From: an uncultured Hungatella sp.
GTDB lineage: Bacteria > Bacillota > Clostridia > Lachnospirales > Lachnospiraceae
Direction of reading: 5' to 3'
Assembly (NCBI GenBank): GCA_910585645.1
Contig: CAJUFP010000048.1
Coordinates: 1 to 32,885 of the forward strand
Length of the DNA stretch: 32,885 nucleotides
The notes beneath the pieces were generated by a model that was not told the DNA's origin, did not search any database, and saw nothing but the letters and a program-made list of their open reading frames with translations. Every line of letters starts with the position of its first letter. The first letter of the stretch is position 1. The translations under genes were made by a program, and so were the position numbers. Positions 1 through 8,266 of the stretch are shown one piece after another.

Positions 1-11
1 CTCAAGTACAT

Positions 12-2633
12 ATGATAATATTTGCACAAATATTTCAAGGACAGACTACTAGTATGGGGTATGCGGACTACCACTGTATCGTGGAGGATTTTCTCCGCTA
101 CGGGCGGGCTGCCGGCAAACTGGATTTAAAAAATCCGGAGCAGAGAAAGCTGGCTTTGTCTTTTGACACGGAAAGAATCGAAGAATTTGTCCAGCATATG
201 CCTGGGGAGGCAGTCGGGCCGGGGAGAGGTTCAGCGGCTGGAAGCCTGGTCTGCTATCTGATTGGAATCACGAATATTGACCCTCTTAAATACGGACTGT
301 TGTTTGAGCGTTTCCTTAATCCGGAACGGATCTCCATGCCGGATGTGGACTGTGATCTGGAATCCAATATCAGGCCCTATGTAATACGTTATGTCATCAA
401 TAAGTATGGAGAAGACTGTGTTTGCGGGATTATGACACGGGGAAAACAGACCGGCAAGGCAGCGCTTCAGACAGCCGGGCGGGTTTATGGAATTCAAAAG
501 AAAAATGATTCTGCTGCATTTGCCAAAATCGTAAATGTGGTCTGCCAAAAAGCAGAGGAGCTTGCATGTGATGAGCTGCATATAAGGTTGAAAGATATCC
601 ATGGGAAGCTGGCAGCAGAGTTTAAAGGGAATATCCCTGCAACGGAGATTATCCGTTATGCCGGACTGATTGAAGGGACTATGACTCAGATCGGGCAGCA
701 CGCTGCCGGGATTATTATTACGGACGGGCAGCCTGTAGATGAATATGTGCCTCTGATTTATAATGCGAACAGCGATATGATGATGACTCAGTGTGATATG
801 ACCCAGGCGGAGGAATTTCATCTGCTGAAAATCGATTTTCTTGGGCTTCATTCTCTGACGGTCATTACGGAGACGCTTCAGGAAATCTATAAAAGAAAGG
901 GAACGGTTATGGATATAGACCAGATTCCCCTTGACGATCCGGAAGTGTTTTCTTCCATATACAGTCAGGGACGGACCAATGCGGTTTTTCAGTGCGAATC
1001 CCAGGGCATGAAACGGATGTTAAGAAGTTTTAAGCCGGGTAATCTCTCGGATTTGATTCTTTTGGTTTCCATGTACCGACCAGGCCCTATGCAGTATCTG
1101 GAAGGTATGATTGATGTAAAGCAGGGAAAACGGCTGATCCATTATAAAATACCGCAGCTGGAACCGATCTTAAGAAGTACTTATGGCTGTATTGCCTTTC
1201 AGGAGCAGGTGCAGGAGATTTTCAAACAGCTGGCTGGTTATTCCTACGGTCAGGCTGATTTGGTACGCCGTGCCATGTCAAAGAAAAGGGAAGTGGATTT
1301 GGAGGAAGAGAGGAAGTCGTTTATTTATGGTGATGAAAAGAGAGCGATTGCAGGATGTGTGAAAAATGGTATCAGTGAAGAGAATGCGGACGCATTATTC
1401 AGCCAGTTAAAAGAATTTGCCGGATATGCTTTTAATAAGTCTCATGCGGCTTGTTATGGGGTTGTGTCCTATCAGACAGCATGGCTGAAATACCATTATC
1501 CTTTGGAGTATATGAAGGCGGTGCTGAATCATACATCATTTGAAAAGGTGCCGGGTCTGGTGATGGATTTAAAGGAGATGGGAATTAAGATTCATGCCCC
1601 GGATATCAATTGTTCGGAAAAAGGATTTTGCATTCCGGCTGGAGAACTATGGTTTGGACTTGGCAGCATTAAAGGAATAGGAGAAGCGGCTGTGGGAGTG
1701 GTGGAGGAACGAAGAAAAAACGGGACTTTTCTGTCCTTACAGGATTTCGTTCTGCGTGTTCAGCCGTCAAAGAATATTTTGGAGGGATTTATTGGTTCCG
1801 GGGCTATGGATGGTTTTTGCGAAAACCGGAAGGCTATGATGGAGGCGGTTCCTGGGTATTTAAAGCTATTAAAGAAAATGAAGGAGTATGAGAAGAAGCT
1901 GGATGAAGATGAGGAAAAGGGAAGAAGCGGAAGCTGCCGGCAGAAATATCTGGATTTTGTGGAGAAAATCAGGGAGATGAAACCTGACACAGATATCTGT
2001 GAAAACCAATGGGAAAGGCTCATGATCGAAAAGAACCTTCTGGGAGTGTATGCGACCAGACATCCGATGACACTGTTTCCTAGTTCTAAAGAATGTGGGG
2101 CAGTAGAAATAAAAAGGCTGCAAAAGTATTCGGGAAATCAGAATGTCACGGTGATTGGAATTGTGTCAGATTTCAGTAAGTGCAGGCGGAAACTGGATGG
2201 GGAAGAAATGGCCTTTTTTAAGCTGTCTGATTCTACCGGGGAGATTGAGGTATGCTGTTTTGTGGAGGCGTATAAGAAGGCGAAGGAATTTTTAAAAGAA
2301 GATACTGTTATAAAAGTTATCGGTAAGCTGATGAATGATAAGGGGAATGGTACAAGGAAGATTTCTGTTTGTATGGCAGAGCAGATTAAGCCAAAAGATA
2401 AGGTGATAACGGTCTATGCCAAGTTATATCTGTCTGGAATTGATGAGAAGTATGGAGGGTTTTGGGATTGTTTAAAGCCGTATGTTTCCAGGCATGGGAA
2501 TCCCTTGAGGTTGTATGATACCTTGATGGATGAATTCCGGGATACAGATTTTTTGGTATCTCCGGCAATTTTGCAGGATGAACGTATTCGATGTTCACTT
2601 CAGGAATTTTGGGCAGGGGTAGTTATGGAATAA
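12..2633 (+). CDS. dnaE: DNA polymerase III alpha subunit (DnaE family), lacking the N-terminal PHP region
   Basis: C-family replicative or translesion polymerase. Seen: the palm motif GPGRGSAAGSL, then FERFLNPERISMPDVDCD with the two expected catalytic aspartates, and KIDFLGLHSLT carrying the third. A helix-hairpin-helix region follows and a C-terminal OB fold begins near NVTVIGIVSDF (about residue 710). The 873 residues compare with roughly 1,100-1,200 in full-length DnaE. The PHP domain and the start of the palm are missing. Family similarity begins at MGYADY (residue 16). The residues before it do not look like DnaE, although the frame stays open to base 3, so the gene may run off the window or be truncated by a rearrangement. 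The active-site residues present argue for a recently functional enzyme. A diverged fragment of another dnaE lies near 23.2 kb. It may be an accessory polymerase rather than the main replicase. Confidence 0.85.
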   Translation: MIIFAQIFQGQTTSMGYADYHCIVEDFLRYGRAAGKLDLKNPEQRKLALSFDTERIEEFVQHMPGEAVGPGRGSAAGSLVCYLIGITNIDPLKYGLLFERFLNPERISMPDVDCDLESNIRPYVIRYVINKYGEDCVCGIMTRGKQTGKAALQTAGRVYGIQKKNDSAAFAKIVNVVCQKAEELACDELHIRLKDIHGKLAAEFKGNIPATEIIRYAGLIEGTMTQIGQHAAGIIITDGQPVDEYVPLIYNANSDMMMTQCDMTQAEEFHLLKIDFLGLHSLTVITETLQEIYKRKGTVMDIDQIPLDDPEVFSSIYSQGRTNAVFQCESQGMKRMLRSFKPGNLSDLILLVSMYRPGPMQYLEGMIDVKQGKRLIHYKIPQLEPILRSTYGCIAFQEQVQEIFKQLAGYSYGQADLVRRAMSKKREVDLEEERKSFIYGDEKRAIAGCVKNGISEENADALFSQLKEFAGYAFNKSHAACYGVVSYQTAWLKYHYPLEYMKAVLNHTSFEKVPGLVMDLKEMGIKIHAPDINCSEKGFCIPAGELWFGLGSIKGIGEAAVGVVEERRKNGTFLSLQDFVLRVQPSKNILEGFIGSGAMDGFCENRKAMMEAVPGYLKLLKKMKEYEKKLDEDEEKGRSGSCRQKYLDFVEKIREMKPDTDICENQWERLMIEKNLLGVYATRHPMTLFPSSKECGAVEIKRLQKYSGNQNVTVIGIVSDFSKCRRKLDGEEMAFFKLSDSTGEIEVCCFVEAYKKAKEFLKEDTVIKVIGKLMNDKGNGTRKISVCMAEQIKPKDKVITVYAKLYLSGIDEKYGGFWDCLKPYVSRHGNPLRLYDTLMDEFRDTDFLVSPAILQDERIRCSLQEFWAGVVME

Positions 2634-2722
2634 AGATTTTATTATGATACGGATTAAAGTCTCCCTGCATAATTACGAATGAAATGCAAAGGCACTTTAG
2701 AGAATATGAGGAGATGAAGCCT

Positions 2723-3106
2723 ATGGATGAAAAATGGATAGTAAGAAATGAGGATAAACTTCGGTTATGCCGGAAGCTGCAGGAGGGATTGTATGAATTT
2801 TATCAGATACATTCTTTCTCCACAGATGGAGGCATGGATAAAGATGAGGAATCTTTTGTTATAGCCCATGATTTAGTTCGAGTCGCAGATATTGATGAGA
2901 AATATATCTGTCGGTTTTTTGAGTATGATTCCTTAGAGGATGTGAAAAGTAAATACGGTGAGAATTGGGAAATGGTCTATGCAGAATGGTATTTCACTCT
3001 TGGTATTGACAGGTGGGTGAAACTTCTCATGGTTTGCAGCAATCCTTATATGACTTGGCATGAAGCAGTGAAAATAATTCGGCAGATGTCGGGATATATG
3101 GAATAG
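2723..3106 (+). CDS. Hypothetical protein downstream of dnaE
   Basis: An acidic, soluble protein of 127 residues that I do not recognise. I chose ATG 2723 because GAGGAG at 2708-2713 lies nine bases upstream. In-frame ATGs at 2684 and 2714 have no well-spaced ribosome binding site. The sequence is rich in Asp, Glu, Trp and Tyr (for example KYGENWEMVYAEWYF) and has no signal peptide or membrane segment. It starts about 90 bases after the dnaE stop in the same direction, with no clear terminator between, so co-transcription and a polymerase-linked role are possible but unproven. Confidence 0.6.
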   Translation: MDEKWIVRNEDKLRLCRKLQEGLYEFYQIHSFSTDGGMDKDEESFVIAHDLVRVADIDEKYICRFFEYDSLEDVKSKYGENWEMVYAEWYFTLGIDRWVKLLMVCSNPYMTWHEAVKIIRQMSGYME

Positions 3107-3295
3107 TTTACCAATAAAAATTATTTTTATTGGAGTGAAAAGACAAAGGATTTGGAGTGGAAACGGTTTTATTTTTTACAAAATAAACAGTTTTTATAAA
3201 AAGGTAAAATATGAAGCACTATAAGTAAATGCTGTCATAATGAAAAAGTAATTTCGTTAAATGGGCAGAAATTGAATGAATGTGTAAATGAATTG

Positions 3296-3332
3296 TGGCG
3301 TAAGCGTTCTAAGTGTCTGAATGCTTACGCCA
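3296..3332. terminator. Perfect 10-bp hairpin after the dnaE block
   Basis: TGGCGTAAGC at 3296-3305 pairs perfectly with GCTTACGCCA at 3323-3332 across a 17-base loop. It sits 190 bases after the last gene of the dnaE block. There is no clean T-run (ATAATTGTTTGC follows), so it is a possible weak or bidirectional terminator. The stem is certain; the function is inferred. Confidence 0.45.
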
Positions 3333-3439
3333 TAATTGTTTGCTTTTGGTGGTAATTGTCATGAAGGTCTTTGGCTGCCGTTCATGCTTCCAGCATACTG
3401 CAGGCAACCCGAAAATACGCCACCAGCTTCGCCAACCCG

Positions 3440-3535
3440 GAGTGCTATTAGGTAACCTCGCTCATTGATTACGTCCAGGACAAGATGTGGTAAGCCTGTA
3501 TTTGCGTTCAGGTTAACGGAATTGATAAAGTTGAG
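3440..3535 (-). pseudogene. Remnant of the 5' end of an araC-family gene
   Basis: Read on the minus strand this gives NSVNLNANTGLPHLVLDVIN, closely matching residues 9-28 of the intact AraC at 9694-10575 (NSVNLNADTDFPYLVLDVIN). Homology is lost a few codons later. The start codon region is altered and no ATG matches that of the intact copy. The rest of the gene is absent. The adjoining promoter region is also homologous, so this is the stump of an AraC regulator that was once divergent from the ada operon. Bases 3333-3440 hold nothing else I recognise. Confidence 0.7.
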
Positions 3536-3560
3536 GTTTTTGTTATGATTTTTAGAAATT

Positions 3561-3623
3561 AAAGATATTATGATAATTTTTGGCTAGTTTTTAATATTTC
3601 ATTTAATAAAGCTGTGATATGAT
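3561..3623 (+). promoter_or_regulatory. AraC-type divergent promoter region for the ada operon
   Basis: This stretch aligns with 10602-10662, upstream of the DUF488 gene, sharing AGATAT, TGATAATTTTT and a terminal extended -10. Here the -10 is TG-a-TATGAT with the hexamer at 3618-3623. No good -35 is visible, as expected for an activator-dependent promoter. Predicted transcription starts near 3630, giving a leader of about 200 bases. The AdaA domain encoded just downstream may itself act here. Confidence 0.5.
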
Positions 3624-3653
3624 TATAACTAAAAAGTGAAAAGACGTCAAGAC

Positions 3654-3799
3654 GCCATGTGTGGCTGAAAGATAAAATACCATGTCCGAATATGGCGAGA
3701 TTTCAAACGGGAGTTGAAATATAATGAGTGTTAGCGAGAAGAATGAGCTTGCTCATTCAGCGAGCGGCGAATGTCGGTCATGAATCGAGGATTCATGAC
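3654..3799 (+). other. Hairpin-rich leader of the ada operon
   Basis: Several short inverted repeats follow one another: GCCA/TGGC at 3654-3665, CCAT/ATGG at 3680-3695, ATTTCAA/TTGAAAT at 3700-3720, AATGAGC-tt-GCTCATT at 3742-3757, and GTCATGAATC-gag-GATTCATGAC at 3777-3799. All lie between the predicted promoter and the first gene, so they would be transcribed. They could attenuate or stabilise the transcript, or be remains of small palindromic elements. The pairing is seen directly; the role is inferred. Confidence 0.5.
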
Positions 3800-3812
3800 A
3801 TAATGAGTGTTA
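3721..3812. repeat. 13-bp direct repeat flanking a two-hairpin insert
   Basis: ATAATGAGTGTTA occurs at 3721-3733 and again at 3800-3812. Between the copies are the hairpins at 3742-3757 and 3777-3799. This has the form of a target-site duplication around a roughly 66-base palindromic insert. The repeat is exact, but 13 bp is long for a target duplication, so simple local duplication is an alternative. Confidence 0.5.
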
Positions 3813-3842
3813 ATAATCAATCACAGGTAGGAGAGAATGAAT

Positions 3843-5303
3843 ATGAAAGAAACGGACAGCTCCCTGTATACGGCGTTTAAAGCAAAGGATACAAGATTTG
3901 ACGGTAGGTTTTTTGTTGGGATATCATCTACCAAAATTTATTGCCGCCCAGTTTGCTGGGCAAAGCAGGCCAAAGAGGAAAACTGTACCTTTTTTTCTTC
4001 CGCCGCGGAGGCAGAGGCAGCAGGTTATCGTCCCTGCCTTTTATGCAGACCGGAGCTTGCTCCAGGTAATTCAATCGTAGACGCCACGTCTATACTTGCA
4101 CATAAAGCGGCCAGGCTTATGGAAGAAAACTGTGGAACCGGACAGAATTTAGAGGAACTTGCCGCCAAATTAGGATGTACGGACAGACATCTGCGGCGTG
4201 TATTTATGGATGAGTACCATGTGACGCCGGTACAGTTTCTGCAGACATGCCGTTTGCTGCTGGCAAAAAATTTATTGACAGATACCAATTTATCTGTGCT
4301 GGATGTGGCGATGGCTGCGGGATTTGGAAGTCTGCGGCGGTTAAATGATTTATTTAAAAAACAGTATCATTTATCGCCTACGGATCTGCGAAAAAATATA
4401 GCAAAAGGAAAGAGGCAGACAAGTGAGATAACCGTTTCTCTTGGGTATCACCCTCCTTACCGCTGGGAGGAAATTCTGGAGTTTCTTTCCCAGCGTGCGA
4501 TTCCGGGGGTAGAGCTTGTAAAAGACGGAGCCTATATGCGGACGGTCCGTATAAAAGGCAGGGAGGAAAAAACCTTCTGCGGCTTTATCAGTGTTAAGAA
4601 TCATCCGAAAAAGAACGTCCTTGTGGTATCGCTCAGTGATACGCTTCTTCCGGTATTGCCCCAGGTACTGGCAAGGGTAAAGCGGCTCTTTGATTTATAC
4701 TGCGAGCCGAATGTAGTGTATGAGGCTTTACAGACAATGAATGAGATTCGTCCCGGGAGTTGTATTCCCGGAATCCGTGTACCTGGATGTTTTGAATCCT
4801 TTGAGATGGCGGTGAGGGCTGTTTTGGGACAGCAGATCACCGTGAAAGCGGCCGGCACACTGGCGGGAAAGATAGCAAAGACCTATGGCAGTCCAATGGA
4901 AACAGGAATAGAGGGACTGACACATACATTCCCAACAGCAGAAGATATCATTGCTCTGCCGAGGCCCATAGAGGAACATCTGGGAGTTTTGGGAGTGATT
5001 GCTTCCCGGTCTAGATGTATTTTAGCACTGGCGGAAAAGTTAGTAAGCGGGGAGATTGTATTGGACGGCAGCGCTGACCCGGAGCAGGAAATAAAAAAAC
5101 TGGTGGAAATGAAAGGAATTGGTAATTGGACGGCGAAATACATTGCCATGAGAACTCTTGGCTGGACGGACGCCTTTTTGGAGACAGATATTGGAATCAA
5201 GCACGCATTTCCTGATTCTACGCCAAAGGAACTTCTTGCATTGTCTGACAAATGGCGTCCCTGGCGCAGCTATGCAACCATGAATCTGTGGAATAGTCTG
5301 TAA
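3843..5303 (+). CDS. Bifunctional AdaA regulator / AlkA-type 3-methyladenine DNA glycosylase fusion
   Basis: Three parts are visible. Residues 1-75 are the Ada metal-binding, methyl-phosphotriester-accepting domain, with Cys34, Cys38, Cys65 and Cys68 in YCRPVC and RPCLLC. Residues about 90-185 are an AraC-type double helix-turn-helix. Residues about 195-486 are an AlkA-like glycosylase, with the HhH-GPD motif (MKGIGNWTAKY) and predicted catalytic Asp449 in ETDIGIK. By family knowledge, methylation of the Ada domain turns such proteins into activators of repair genes, while AlkA excises alkylated bases. The fusion would sense damage, activate the operon and repair base lesions in one chain. 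ATG 3843 lies nine bases after AGGAG; ATG 3837 is too close to it. It is the first gene of the operon. Confidence 0.9.
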   Translation: MKETDSSLYTAFKAKDTRFDGRFFVGISSTKIYCRPVCWAKQAKEENCTFFSSAAEAEAAGYRPCLLCRPELAPGNSIVDATSILAHKAARLMEENCGTGQNLEELAAKLGCTDRHLRRVFMDEYHVTPVQFLQTCRLLLAKNLLTDTNLSVLDVAMAAGFGSLRRLNDLFKKQYHLSPTDLRKNIAKGKRQTSEITVSLGYHPPYRWEEILEFLSQRAIPGVELVKDGAYMRTVRIKGREEKTFCGFISVKNHPKKNVLVVSLSDTLLPVLPQVLARVKRLFDLYCEPNVVYEALQTMNEIRPGSCIPGIRVPGCFESFEMAVRAVLGQQITVKAAGTLAGKIAKTYGSPMETGIEGLTHTFPTAEDIIALPRPIEEHLGVLGVIASRSRCILALAEKLVSGEIVLDGSADPEQEIKKLVEMKGIGNWTAKYIAMRTLGWTDAFLETDIGIKHAFPDSTPKELLALSDKWRPWRSYATMNLWNSL

Positions 5304-5328
5304 AGGAACTGGAAGGAGAAAGGATATT

Positions 5329-5862
5329 ATGCAATATATAACAATTTATCAATCCCCATTGGGAGAGATCCTTCTTGCGGCTGACGAGATTGGCCTTACC
5401 GGGCTTTGGTTTGATGGAGAAAAATTTTACGCGGACAGTCTCGACCCGGAGCATGAGGAAAGAAACGTCCCTGTTTTTGATGTTGTAAAAAAGTGGCTGG
5501 ACATTTATTTTTCCGGCCATGAACCGGATTTTATGCCTCCTGTCCATATGATTGGTTCCGAATTCAGGCAACAGGTCTGGAAAATTCTGCGGGAAATTCC
5601 ATATGGAGAGACCATTACCTATGGTGCGCTGGCAAAACGGCTTGCCAGGGAAAGAGGTCTGGAACGAATGTCAGCTCAGGCGGTAGGCGGAGCGGTAGGA
5701 CATAATGAAATTTCCATTATTGTACCATGCCACCGTGTGGTGGGTTCTGATGGGAGCTTAACGGGATATGCGGGAGGCATAGATAAAAAGGAACGGCTGC
5801 TCATACTGGAGGGTGTGAACATGGAGCATTTCTATGTCCCAACCAGAGGAACCGCATTATAA
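5329..5862 (+). CDS. ogt: Methylated-DNA--protein-cysteine methyltransferase, copy 1
   Basis: Suicide repair protein that transfers alkyl groups from O6-alkylguanine (and O4-alkylthymine) in DNA to its own cysteine. Seen: an N-terminal ribonuclease-like domain, the Arg-finger helix region (RMSAQAVGGAVGHN) and the acceptor motif IIVPCHRVVG with Cys134, then GSLTGYAGG. At 177 residues it has the normal Ogt/AdaB length. It starts 25 bases after the AdaA-AlkA stop with AAGGAG upstream. A second paralogue follows immediately. Confidence 0.93.
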   Translation: MQYITIYQSPLGEILLAADEIGLTGLWFDGEKFYADSLDPEHEERNVPVFDVVKKWLDIYFSGHEPDFMPPVHMIGSEFRQQVWKILREIPYGETITYGALAKRLARERGLERMSAQAVGGAVGHNEISIIVPCHRVVGSDGSLTGYAGGIDKKERLLILEGVNMEHFYVPTRGTAL

Positions 5863-5885
5863 GGCAGAAAAGAAAGAGGCGGGAT

Positions 5886-6425
5886 ATGCTGTATACGATG
5901 TACTACGATTCTCCAATCGGCAGGCTTTTGCTTGCGGAGAGGGAGGGAGCGCTTGTGGGCGTCTGGATGGAAGGCCAGAAATATTTTCTTGGTTCCTTTA
6001 AAGAGGATAGGGAAGAAAAGGCGGATTCCGGAATTTTAAATAAAACAAAAGAATGGCTGGAGCGTTACTTTAAAGGCGAAAGGCCGGCAATTCAGGAATT
6101 GCCGCTTAAGCCTGCAGGAAGCGATTTTCGTAAGGAAGTCTGGAAAATCCTCTGTGAGATTCCCTATGGCCAAGTGATGACCTATGGTGAAATATCAGGA
6201 AAAATCGCGGAGAGCCGCGGTCTTAACAGAATGTCGGCCCAGGCAGTAGGCGGAGCGGTAGGCCACAATCCTATTTCTATTATTATTCCCTGTCATCGTG
6301 TGGTGGGCACAAATGGCAGTCTGACCGGATATGCAGGCGGCCTGCAAAGGAAAATCAAGCTGCTTAAGCTGGAAGGTGTGGACATGGATCATTTATTTAT
6401 CCCCACAAAGGGGACGGCGCTTTAA
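5886..6425 (+). CDS. ogt: Methylated-DNA--protein-cysteine methyltransferase, copy 2
   Basis: Tandem paralogue of the preceding gene, 179 residues, with acceptor Cys136 in IIIPCHRVVG and the same RMSAQAVGGAVGHN and SLTGYAGG segments. The first 75 residues differ much more than the C-terminal catalytic half. This suggests an old duplication with divergence of the N-terminal domain, and perhaps different lesion preferences. Both copies keep the active-site Pro-Cys-His-Arg. It is 23 bases from copy 1 and 16 bases from the DUF1848 gene. Confidence 0.92.
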   Translation: MLYTMYYDSPIGRLLLAEREGALVGVWMEGQKYFLGSFKEDREEKADSGILNKTKEWLERYFKGERPAIQELPLKPAGSDFRKEVWKILCEIPYGQVMTYGEISGKIAESRGLNRMSAQAVGGAVGHNPISIIIPCHRVVGTNGSLTGYAGGLQRKIKLLKLEGVDMDHLFIPTKGTAL

Positions 6426-6441
6426 GGAGGCGTAAGGAATT

Positions 6442-7359
6442 ATGCTGATTAATATCAGTGGGCGTACCGATATTGTAAATCATTATTCGGACTGGATGTT
6501 TAAGCGTTTTGAAGAAGGCTATGTGTTTTCAAGAAATTCCCTGTTCCCGAATTCTGTAAGGCGATATGAATTGACACCTGATAAAGTAGACTGTGTTATA
6601 TTTGGTTCTAAAAATTTTGCACCGGTGCTGGAGCGTATTCACGAAATTACAGAAAAATTTCATACATACTTTTACTATACGATTACAGCTTATGGAAAGG
6701 ATGTGGAACCAGGGGTACCGGATATTGATACAAGTATGGAAACCTTTTTGAAGCTTTCTCAAATTGTCGGCCGTCAGCGTATGGCATGGCGGTATGATCC
6801 GATTCTGCTGACAAAAAAATATACCATAGAAACCCACTTCAAAACATTTGAACGGATTTCCGAATGTCTGGCAGGACAGTTTGACCGGTGTATTTTCAGC
6901 TTTGTGGAGATGTATAAAAAGCATGAGGTGAATTTTCCGGAGCTGATTCCTCTTACGGAAACAGAGAAGGATGTGCTTGCTGGAGGAATCGGGAAGATTG
7001 CGGCAAAATATGGATTTATTCTGCAGACCTGCGGCCCGGAAGAAAACTATGCAAAATATGGAATCGATACATCCGGCTGCGTAACCCTGGATATTTTGGG
7101 ACAGGCAAATAATCTGAAATTCCGGGAGCTAAAGCATAAAGGATTCCGCAAAGGTTGTCATTGCATGGAAAGCCGGGATATGGGTGCGCCAAACAGTTGT
7201 CCCAATGGCTGTAAATATTGTTACGCCAATAAGAACGCGGAGCTTCCCAGAGAGAATTTCAAGCTGCATGACCCGGATTCTCCGCTTTTGCTTGGACATT
7301 TAAAAGAGACGGACCGCCTGGAACCGGGATTGCAGAAATCCTTTTTGGCCAAGGAGTGA
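6442..7359 (+). CDS. DUF1848 family protein with C-terminal CxxxCxxC motif
   Basis: 305 residues resembling the uncharacterised DUF1848 family: N-terminal INISGRTDIVNHY, then WRYDPILL near residue 118, and a cysteine cluster near the C-terminus. The cluster is Cys239, Cys241 and then Cys253-x3-Cys257-x2-Cys260-Tyr (CPNGCKYCYA). The CxxxCxxC spacing is that of a radical-SAM 4Fe-4S site, with the CY that also occurs in spore photoproduct lyase, but it lies at the C-terminal end rather than the usual N-terminal position. Its role is unknown. Position between alkyltransferase and glycosylase genes suggests DNA or RNA repair, as inference. AAGGAGG precedes the ATG. Confidence 0.8.
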   Translation: MLINISGRTDIVNHYSDWMFKRFEEGYVFSRNSLFPNSVRRYELTPDKVDCVIFGSKNFAPVLERIHEITEKFHTYFYYTITAYGKDVEPGVPDIDTSMETFLKLSQIVGRQRMAWRYDPILLTKKYTIETHFKTFERISECLAGQFDRCIFSFVEMYKKHEVNFPELIPLTETEKDVLAGGIGKIAAKYGFILQTCGPEENYAKYGIDTSGCVTLDILGQANNLKFRELKHKGFRKGCHCMESRDMGAPNSCPNGCKYCYANKNAELPRENFKLHDPDSPLLLGHLKETDRLEPGLQKSFLAKE

Positions 7360-7369
7360 GGAATAGGAT

Positions 7370-8251
7370 ATGCATGATATATGGAATCCGTGGCATGGGT
7401 GTGTGAAATGCAGCGAAGGCTGTGAGCATTGCTACATGTATTTTTTAGATAAAATACGGGAACAGAATGGAGCGGATATTTACAAGACAAAGTCTGGTTT
7501 CCGTAAACCGATTCAAAGAGACAGGAAAGGAAACTATAAAATCAGAAGCGGAGAAATGCTTCGTGTATGCATGACTTCGGACTTTTTTCTGGAAGAAGCG
7601 GATGTCTGGCGTGATGAAGCCTGGAGTATGATACGTCAAAGGAGAGATGTGATTTTCTTCCTGCTTACAAAGCGGCCGCAGCGAGTGAAAGACTGCCTTC
7701 CAAAAGACTGGGGAAATGGCTGGGACCATGTGTTTTTTAATGTAACCTGCGAAAATCAAAGGCGGGCAGATGAAAGAATTCCTATTTTGCTGGAACTGCC
7801 TTTTAAACATAAAGGAATTATGTGTGCTCCTTTCATTGGCCGGGTCAGCATACGCCCATATCTTGCCACAGGACAGATTGAACAGGTAAAGTGCGGCGGA
7901 GAGAATTATGATGGCGCACGTCCTTGTGATTATGAATGGGTGAAGCTGCTTCGTCAGGAGTGCCTTGATTACGGTGTAACCTTTTGTTTTATTGAAACAG
8001 GAACACAATTTAAAAAAGACGGAAAGACATATTTTTTGAAAGACAAACGTCTGCAGAGCGAGATGGCTTGTAAATCCGGCGTCAGTTTTAAAGGAAAGCC
8101 CATGGATTTTCTGCTTGTTGACGATTGGGGATATCCGATTCCGAAAGAACAGCTTTACATTCCATATTTCAGGGAAAGATGCGACTTGTGCGGAAGTAAA
8201 TTGATCTGTAATGGATGCAGCGGCTGCGGGAAATGCGAACAGAATGATTAG
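7370..8251 (+). CDS. DUF5131 (phage Gp37/Gp68-like) radical-SAM-like protein
   Basis: 293 residues matching the Gp37/Gp68 (DUF5131) family: IWNPWHGC at the N-terminus, then Cys14-x3-Cys18-x2-Cys21-Tyr (CSEGCEHCY), FLLTKRPQR near residue 100 and GGENYDGARP near residue 180. The first cysteine group has radical-SAM-like spacing. The C-terminus adds a second Cys-rich cluster, CDLCGSKLICNGCSGCGKC, which could bind zinc or a further Fe-S cluster. The biochemical role is not established to my knowledge. It starts 11 bases after the DUF1848 stop, so the two are probably expressed as a pair within the alkylation operon. Confidence 0.82.
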   Translation: MHDIWNPWHGCVKCSEGCEHCYMYFLDKIREQNGADIYKTKSGFRKPIQRDRKGNYKIRSGEMLRVCMTSDFFLEEADVWRDEAWSMIRQRRDVIFFLLTKRPQRVKDCLPKDWGNGWDHVFFNVTCENQRRADERIPILLELPFKHKGIMCAPFIGRVSIRPYLATGQIEQVKCGGENYDGARPCDYEWVKLLRQECLDYGVTFCFIETGTQFKKDGKTYFLKDKRLQSEMACKSGVSFKGKPMDFLLVDDWGYPIPKEQLYIPYFRERCDLCGSKLICNGCSGCGKCEQND

Positions 8252-8266
8252 AGAGGGAATAAGACT

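Noticed and set aside
231..851. 206-residue minus-strand open frame inside dnaE
   Set aside because: Overlaps conserved polymerase active-site codons; no independent support.
3721..3812. CRISPR-like direct repeats
   Set aside because: Only two 13-base copies, with a palindromic insert and no further units or cas genes.
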